Source: Herbaspirillum huttiense (GTDB lineage: Bacteria; Pseudomonadota; Gammaproteobacteria; Burkholderiales; Burkholderiaceae_D). Taken from it: a DNA stretch of 64,000 nucleotides. Below the pieces are notes generated by a model. That model had not been told where the DNA came from. It searched no databases and was given only the letters and a program-made list of their open reading frames with translations. The position numbers were made by a program, and so were the translations under genes. Location: positions 5,518,001 through 5,582,000 of the forward strand of contig NZ_CP037993.1 in NCBI RefSeq assembly GCF_004367745.1, read 5' to 3'. This document shows, piece after piece, positions 57,393 to 64,000 of the stretch; position 1 is the first letter of the stretch; each line of letters begins with the position of its first letter.

Positions 57393-58258
57393 GTGCCATC
57401 GAACCCGGCAAGAATCCAGTCGCCATCGGCGGCCTGGGCGGTAACGTCGACACGCCCCGCGCCGACCACGGCGCATCCTACGAACGCATCAAACCCGAAG
57501 GCGTCGATACCACCCACGGTGCCATTCTCTATCTGGAAAACATCACGGTGTCCTTCGATGGCTTCAAGGCCATCAACAACCTGAACCTGGATATTTCGGT
57601 CGGTGAACTGCGCTGCATCATCGGTCCCAATGGCGCGGGCAAGACCACGATGATGGACGTCATCACCGGCAAGACCCGGCCCACCGCCGGTACCGCCTTC
57701 TTCGGCCAGACCATCGACCTGACCAAGATGACCGAATACGAGATCGCCCACGCGGGCATCGGCCGCAAGTTCCAGCGCCCGACCGTGTTCGAGCAGCACA
57801 CCGTGTTCGAGAACCTGGAACTGGCGATGAAGATGGACAAACGCGTCAAGACCACGCTCTTTGCGCGCCTGTCCTCGGAGCAGATCGGCAAGATCGAGGA
57901 AATCCTCAAGCTGATCCGGCTGAACGGCCAGGAACATCGCGTCGCCGGCCTGCTCTCGCACGGGCAGAAGCAGTGGCTGGAAATCGGCATGCTGTTGATG
58001 CAGGAGCCGCAGCTGCTGCTGCTGGACGAACCGGTGGCCGGCATGTCCGACGCCGAGACCGCGCGCACCGCCGAGCTGTTGAACGAGCTGCGCGGCAAGC
58101 ATTCCATCATGGTGGTGGAACACGACATGGGCTTCGTCGAAGAGATCGCCCAAGGCGGCAAGGTGACCGTGCTGCACGAAGGATCGGTGCTGGCCGAAGG
58201 CAACATGCGCCAGGTGCAATCCAACGAACGCGTCATCGAAGTCTACCTGGGACGATAA
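57389..58258 (+). CDS. urtD: Urea ABC transporter ATP-binding protein UrtD
   Basis: A 289-residue ABC ATPase of the LivG type. It has Walker A GPNGAGKTT, the UrtD-typical signature LSHGQKQWLEIGM, Walker B LLLLDEPVAGM and the H-loop VEHDMGFV. An N-terminal extension of ~45 residues precedes the ABC domain. It starts in an ATGA overlap with urtC and pairs with UrtE to drive urea import. Confidence 0.95.
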   Translation: MSAIEPGKNPVAIGGLGGNVDTPRADHGASYERIKPEGVDTTHGAILYLENITVSFDGFKAINNLNLDISVGELRCIIGPNGAGKTTMMDVITGKTRPTAGTAFFGQTIDLTKMTEYEIAHAGIGRKFQRPTVFEQHTVFENLELAMKMDKRVKTTLFARLSSEQIGKIEEILKLIRLNGQEHRVAGLLSHGQKQWLEIGMLLMQEPQLLLLDEPVAGMSDAETARTAELLNELRGKHSIMVVEHDMGFVEEIAQGGKVTVLHEGSVLAEGNMRQVQSNERVIEVYLGR

Positions 58259-58276
58259 GAGCGGAGACCATCATCC

Positions 58277-58975
58277 ATGCTGCAAGTCAATGAACTGAAC
58301 CAGTACTACGGCGCTGCGCATACGCTGCGCGGCGTCTCGCTCGATGTGCAGAAGGGCAAAGTTTTGTCGCTGCTGGGCCGCAATGGCGTGGGCAAGACCA
58401 CGCTCCTGAAATGCCTGATGGGCGTGCTGCCGGTGGCCAAGGGCAACGTCAGCTTCGAAGGCCAGGACATCACCCGTCTCAAGCCGCACCAGCGTGCCAA
58501 GCTGGGCATCGCCTACGTGCCGCAGGGACGCGAGATCTTCGCGCGCCTGACGGTGGAAGAAAACATGCTCATGGGCATGGCTACGCTGTCGGGCCGCCGT
58601 GCCTCCACCATCAAGGGCGAGGTCTATGAACTCTTCCCGGTGCTGAAGGAAATGCTGCATCGTCGCGGCGGCGATCTTTCCGGCGGCCAACAGCAGCAGC
58701 TGGCCATCGCCCGGGCACTGCTGGCCGAGCCCAAGCTGATCATCCTGGATGAACCGACCGAAGGCATCCAGCCCTCCATCATCAAGGACATCGGCCGCGT
58801 CATCAGCCTGCTGCGCCAGCGCGGTGACATCGGCATCCTGCTGTGCGAGCAGTATTTCGACTTCGCCCGCGAACTGGCCGATACCTTCGTGGTGATGTCG
58901 CGCGGCGAAGTGGTCGCGGCCGGCACCCAGGATCAGATGGATGGCGAGGACGTAAAGAAGCATCTGGCGGTGTGA
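58277..58975 (+). CDS. urtE: Urea ABC transporter ATP-binding protein UrtE
   Basis: A 232-residue ABC ATPase of the LivF type with Walker A GRNGVGKTT, signature LSGGQQQQLAIARAL, Walker B LIILDEPTEGIQPS and LLCEQYFDFARELADTF, all typical of UrtE. GGAG lies 11 bases before the ATG. It is the last urt gene, followed by a REP-like inverted pair and then ureD. Confidence 0.95.
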   Translation: MLQVNELNQYYGAAHTLRGVSLDVQKGKVLSLLGRNGVGKTTLLKCLMGVLPVAKGNVSFEGQDITRLKPHQRAKLGIAYVPQGREIFARLTVEENMLMGMATLSGRRASTIKGEVYELFPVLKEMLHRRGGDLSGGQQQQLAIARALLAEPKLIILDEPTEGIQPSIIKDIGRVISLLRQRGDIGILLCEQYFDFARELADTFVVMSRGEVVAAGTQDQMDGEDVKKHLAV

Positions 58976-58996
58976 CCGAAGGATGTCCAGCAGAAA

Positions 58997-59101
58997 CCGT
59001 TCGGACTGAGTAGCCGCGCAGCGGCGTATCGAAGGCGCTCCAAGGTTGCGCCCGGCACAGCGCCTTCGATACGGCCCTGCGGGCCTACTCAGTCCGAACG
59101 G
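58997..59101. repeat. REP-like inverted pair between urtE and ureD
   Basis: Arms at 58997-59041 and 59059-59101 are near reverse complements, with the same core as the pair at 54439-54552 (CGAACGG ... CTGAGTAGCC ... GTATCGAAGGCGCT). The two pairs bracket urtBCDE. Confidence 0.88.
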
Positions 59102-59216
59102 GGAGCGAGGCACAAGACGAAGCTGCGCGTTTGCAGCGGGTCTGCTATAAAGTCGCATGTTCGCGGCCAGGCAGTCCGCTTGCACACGCCGCCTTCCACG
59201 CAATGAAGAACCAGGT

Positions 59217-60116
59217 ATGAAACGACTCCCCGGCCATCCGGAACCCGCCAGCATGCCGGCCCCCGCGACACCAGGCGCGCCCCTGCGGCATGCGCCGGAC
59301 CAGGCACGCCTGGCGCTGGGCTTTGCCGACGACAAGGGCACGACGCGCCTCATGCGCCGCCAGCACTTCGGCCCCCTGCGCGTGCAGAAGCCGCTCTATC
59401 CCGAAGATCCCTCCATCTGCCACGCCATCATCGTCCACCCGCCGGGCGGCATCGTCGGTGGCGACCAGCTCTCCATCACCGCCGAGGTCGGCGCGCGCGC
59501 CCATGCGCTGCTGACCACGCCCGGTGCGGGCAAGTGGTATCGCGCCAATGGCCAGTCCTCGCGCCAGGCCGTCAGGCTCGATGCGGCAGCCGGAGCCACG
59601 CTGGAATGGCTGCCGCAGGAAACCATCTTCTTCGATGGCGCCGACGTGCGCATGGAACATGAAGTGACCCTGGCCGCCGACGCGGCTTACCTGGGTGCGG
59701 AAATCCTCTGCTTCGGCCGCACCGCCTCGGGCGAAACCTTCAACACCGGTGCCGTCAGCCAGCGTACCAGCATCCGCCGTGGCGGCAAGCTGGTGTGGTT
59801 CGAGCAGGGCCGCCTGCAGGCCGAGGCAGGGGCCATGCAAGGCCCGCTGGCGCTGGACGGGCAGACCATCTGCGGCACCCTGATCGCCGTGGGCGATGGC
59901 ATGGATGCGGCGCTCCTCGGACGGCTGCGCGACACCATCGGCGCCCTGCAGCTGGAAGGGCGCAGCGGTGCCACGCTGATGAAGCAGGTGCTGATCGCGC
60001 GCTACATGGGGCCATCCAGCCTGGTGGCGCGGCAGTGGCTGCATGCGGCCTGGCATGTGCTGCGCCCGGCGGTCACCGGCAAGCCGGCGGCCATTCCGCG
60101 CATCTGGAATACATGA
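59217..60116 (+). CDS. ureD: Urease accessory protein UreD
   Basis: A scaffold of the urease activation complex that binds apo-urease and hands over nickel with UreF and UreG. The 299-residue product shows HPPGGIVGGDQL, TTPGAGKWYRANG, LEWLPQETIFFDGA and FGRTASGE, which are UreD motifs. I start it at the ATG at 59217, which has AGGT before it; an upstream ATG at 59157 adds 20 residues. It opens the urease gene set behind the repeat pair. Confidence 0.93.
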   Translation: MKRLPGHPEPASMPAPATPGAPLRHAPDQARLALGFADDKGTTRLMRRQHFGPLRVQKPLYPEDPSICHAIIVHPPGGIVGGDQLSITAEVGARAHALLTTPGAGKWYRANGQSSRQAVRLDAAAGATLEWLPQETIFFDGADVRMEHEVTLAADAAYLGAEILCFGRTASGETFNTGAVSQRTSIRRGGKLVWFEQGRLQAEAGAMQGPLALDGQTICGTLIAVGDGMDAALLGRLRDTIGALQLEGRSGATLMKQVLIARYMGPSSLVARQWLHAAWHVLRPAVTGKPAAIPRIWNT

Positions 60117-60206
60117 ATACGACGTAAAACGCTGCATCAGGAAAACTGAATCAAGCCTCGCCCTGCGTTATAGAACCTGAAGGCCATCCAACGGCCAGGA
60201 GCCAAC

Positions 60207-60509
60207 ATGGAACTGACACCAAGAGAAAAAGACAAGCTGCTCATCTTCACCGCCGCGCTGCTGGCCGAGCGCCGCAAGGCCCGTGGCCTCAAGCTCAACT
60301 ATCCGGAAGCGGTGGCGCTGATCACCGCCGCCATCATGGAAGGCGCACGCGATGGCAAGACCGTGGCCGAGCTGATGTCCGAGGGGACCACCATCCTGAC
60401 CCGCGACGATGTCATGGAAGGCGTGCCCGAGATGATCCCCGACATCCAGGTCGAAGCCACCTTCCCCGATGGCAGCAAGCTGGTCACCGTCCACCATCCG
60501 ATTCCTTGA
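60207..60509 (+). CDS. ureA: Urease gamma subunit
   Basis: The 100-residue structural subunit of urease. [35 protein letters not shown] (start region), [14 protein letters not shown] and [27 protein letters not shown] all match the gamma subunit over full length. It is encoded separately from ureB, as usual in proteobacteria. Confidence 0.97.
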   Translation: MELTPREKDKLLIFTAALLAERRKARGLKLNYPEAVALITAAIMEGARDGKTVAELMSEGTTILTRDDVMEGVPEMIPDIQVEATFPDGSKLVTVHHPIP

Positions 60510-60519
60510 GGAGCGCGTC

Positions 60520-60860
60520 ATGATTCCAGGCGAAATGCTGGTCGAACCCGGCGACATCGAACTCAACGTCGGCCGCCCCACCGTGACGGTGACGGTGGCC
60601 AACAGCGGCGACCGTCCCATCCAGGTCGGCTCCCACTTCCATTTCTACGAAACCAATCCGGCACTGCGCTTCGAACGTGAAGCGGCCTATGGCATGCGCT
60701 TGAACATCGCGGCCGGGACCGCAGTGCGCTTCGAGCCCGGTCAGGAACGCACGGTGGAACTGGTGGCGCTGGCAGGGGACCGCCGCGTCTACGGCTTCAA
60801 TGCACTGGTGATGGGCAAGCTGAAGGCCCGGCATGGCAACGTCAAGAAGGGGCAAACCCA

Positions 60861-60864
<4 letters not shown>
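60520..60864 (+). CDS. ureB: Urease beta subunit
   Basis: The 114-residue beta subunit. [39 protein letters not shown] and [23 protein letters not shown] are family-specific. The ATG at 60520 is preceded by TGAGGAG. Its TGA overlaps the ureC ATG by four bases, coupling the two. Confidence 0.97.
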
Positions 60865-62561
<1,697 letters not shown>

Positions 62562-62579
62562 TTTTCATTAGATTTTTTC

Positions 62580-63113
62580 ATGCTCACTCTCAATACCAAG
62601 ATAGCCCAGGCCGAGCAGATCGACGGCGAACTGGAACTGCCCTATGACCAGCGCGAGAAGAGCCGCCTGCGTGCCACCCTGCGTTCCGGTGAAGACGTGG
62701 CGGTGTTCACCGTGCGCGGTACGGTGCTGCGCGATGGTGACCTGCTGCGCGGCGATGATGGCCGCGTGGTCAAGATCATCGCCAAGGCCGAAGCGACCTA
62801 TCGCGTCGATGCCGCCGATGCGCACCTGCTGCTGCGTTGCGCCTTCCACCTCGGCAATCGTCACACCCAGGCGCATGTGGGGCACGAAGGCGGCGTCGGT
62901 TTCCTGCGCATCCGCAAGGACCCGGTGTTGAAGGAAATGCTGGAAGGGCTGGGTGCGCGAGTGAGCGAAGAACTGGCGGCCTTCGAGCCGGAAGCGGGCG
63001 CCTATGGTGGCGGCCATCACCATCATGGCGATGACCATCACCACAATCCGCTGGCACCGATTCCGCTGCGCCAGAAAATCCATCGTCCCGGCGACAAGAA
63101 GGAAGAGGGCTGA
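62580..63113 (+). CDS. ureE: Urease accessory nickel chaperone UreE
   Basis: A 177-residue nickel-binding chaperone with the two-domain UreE fold (LPYDQREKSRLRATLRSGEDVAVF; AFHLGNRHTQAHV with the metal-binding His in the second domain). The tail holds GGHHHHGDDHHHNP, a moderate nickel-storing histidine stretch. No clear ribosome binding site precedes the ATG, so expression may depend on coupling. Confidence 0.93.
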   Translation: MLTLNTKIAQAEQIDGELELPYDQREKSRLRATLRSGEDVAVFTVRGTVLRDGDLLRGDDGRVVKIIAKAEATYRVDAADAHLLLRCAFHLGNRHTQAHVGHEGGVGFLRIRKDPVLKEMLEGLGARVSEELAAFEPEAGAYGGGHHHHGDDHHHNPLAPIPLRQKIHRPGDKKEEG

Positions 63114-63117
63114 CCCC

Positions 63118-63798
63118 ATGCAAGCTGCCGCCTTGCTGCATCTGCTGCAACTGAGCAGCCCGTCCTTGCCGATCGGTGCGTACAGCTATTCGCAAGGGCT
63201 GGAGGCGGCCATCGAGTGTGGGCGCGTGGGCAGCGAAGCCACGGCCCGTGCCTGGATCGGCCATGCGCTGCATGAAGTGGTGGCGCGTTTCGAGGCCCCC
63301 ATCTTTGCGAGGCTGGTAGCGGCCTTCGAGGCCCGTGATGCAGAAAAGGTCACGTTGTGGACCGAACGCTTTATCGCGGCCCGCGATACTTCAGAGTTTC
63401 GTGCCGAAACCATTCAGATGGGCTATTCGCTGGGCAAACTGGCGACCGACCTGAAGCTGGGCGATGAGGCCTTGCTGGCCATCCTGCAGGCGCAGCCGGA
63501 ACTGCCGCTGCCCACCTCCCTGGCCTTTGCTACCGTGGCCCTGCAGGTGCCGCGCGAGGCAGCGGTGCTGGGCATGCTGTTCGCCTGGGCCGAGAACCAG
63601 GTGCTGGCCTGCGTGAAGACGGTGCCGCTGGGCCAGGTGGCGGGGCAGCGTATCCTGCTGTCGCTGCAGCCTGAACTGGAAAAGGCCGCGGCCACCGCGC
63701 TGACGCTGGAGGATGACGAGCTGTGCAACTGGGCACCGGGCCTGTCGCTGCTGTCGATGCAGCATGAGGTGCAGTACAGCCGCATCTATCGTTCCTGA
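63118..63798 (+). CDS. ureF: Urease accessory protein UreF
   Basis: A 226-residue all-helical protein that links UreD and UreG in the activation complex. SSPSLPIGAYSYSQGLE, MGYSLGKLATDL and VLGMLFAWAENQVLACVKTVPLGQVAGQRIL are UreF motifs. The ATG at 63118 lies 4 bases after the ureE stop with GAAGAGGG before it; the longer frame overlaps ureE. Confidence 0.93.
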   Translation: MQAAALLHLLQLSSPSLPIGAYSYSQGLEAAIECGRVGSEATARAWIGHALHEVVARFEAPIFARLVAAFEARDAEKVTLWTERFIAARDTSEFRAETIQMGYSLGKLATDLKLGDEALLAILQAQPELPLPTSLAFATVALQVPREAAVLGMLFAWAENQVLACVKTVPLGQVAGQRILLSLQPELEKAAATALTLEDDELCNWAPGLSLLSMQHEVQYSRIYRS

Positions 63799-63858
63799 TT
63801 ATTTATATCGTTTATATCGTTTTCGTTCCAACACGACCAAGAGATCAAGAGACCAACC

Positions 63859-64000
63859 ATGAGCAACTCCACTTCCAATCCGCTGCGCGTGGGCATCGGC
63901 GGCCCGGTCGGTTCCGGCAAGACGGCGCTGTGCGAAATGCTGTGCAAGCGCATGCGCGACCATTACGACATGGCCGTCATCACCAATGACATCTACACCA
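63859..64000 (+). CDS. ureG: Urease accessory GTPase UreG, cut by window edge
   Basis: The first 47 codons of UreG. The P-loop [11 protein letters not shown] and ITNDIYT are present, which identifies the nickel-loading GTPase. GAGATCAAGAGACC precedes the ATG at 63859. The rest lies beyond the window. Confidence 0.95.
   Translation, partial: MSNSTSNPLRVGIGGPVGSGKTALCEMLCKRMRDHYDMAVITNDIYT

Overview
The window looks like a chromosomal segment of a GC-rich betaproteobacterium, most likely Oxalobacteraceae and closest in gene content to Herbaspirillum. This placement rests on gene content and codon style (smg next to dprA, a LiuR-type leucine/isovalerate cluster, urtABCDE directly followed by ureDABCEFG), not on a database search. 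No rRNA, tRNA, CRISPR array or insertion sequence was seen.

Layout. 1-4.6 kb: housekeeping genes topB (cut by the left edge), smg and dprA on the minus strand, then def divergently. 4.7-14.9 kb: an MBL hydrolase, then a leucine/isovalerate catabolic cluster (liuR, liuA, a DsbA-like isomerase gene, a YchJ-type gene, liuB, liuD, a second MBL hydrolase, a YbaK-type gene, liuE), with two palindromic operators in front of liuR and liuA. liuC is not in the cluster. 14.9-31.2 kb: a contact-dependent inhibition (CDI)/two-partner secretion locus on the minus strand: a 3,088-residue CdiA, an adjacent Imm42-like immunity gene, a second Imm42-like gene, an orphan CdiA C-terminal toxin module joined through a ~256-bp near-identical repeat, two paralogous genes that together hold four copies of a ~130-residue module (probable immunity genes), and a last small unknown gene. 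The CdiB/TpsB transporter gene is divergent from cdiA. 31.3-52.7 kb: mixed metabolism, transport and regulation: a 51-residue membrane miniprotein, nitronate monooxygenase, alpha/beta hydrolase with an MFS gene, an HD-GYP phosphodiesterase, MFS, hisC, an AraC-like regulator, a Crp/Fnr regulator flanked by two matching dyads, an AMP-forming acyl-CoA ligase, a BASS transporter, ettA, rarD, a Bcr/CflA pump, a solute-binding lipoprotein paired with a diguanylate cyclase, and a ferritin-like protein. 53.1-64 kb: a urea uptake and urease operon (urtABCDE-ureDABCEFG, with ureG cut by the right edge) behind a clear sigma-54 type promoter.

How the parts work together. The urt/ure block imports urea and hydrolyses it to ammonia, and the -24/-12 promoter points to nitrogen control. 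The liu block takes isovaleryl-CoA to acetoacetate and acetyl-CoA, under LiuR. The CDI block has the structure needed to swap its toxin tip: recombination between the two 256-bp copies would delete 2,902 bp and fuse the orphan toxin to CdiA in the correct frame, keeping the orphan's own downstream immunity genes. This locus, with its undescribed duplicated immunity-like family, is the most interesting part of the window.
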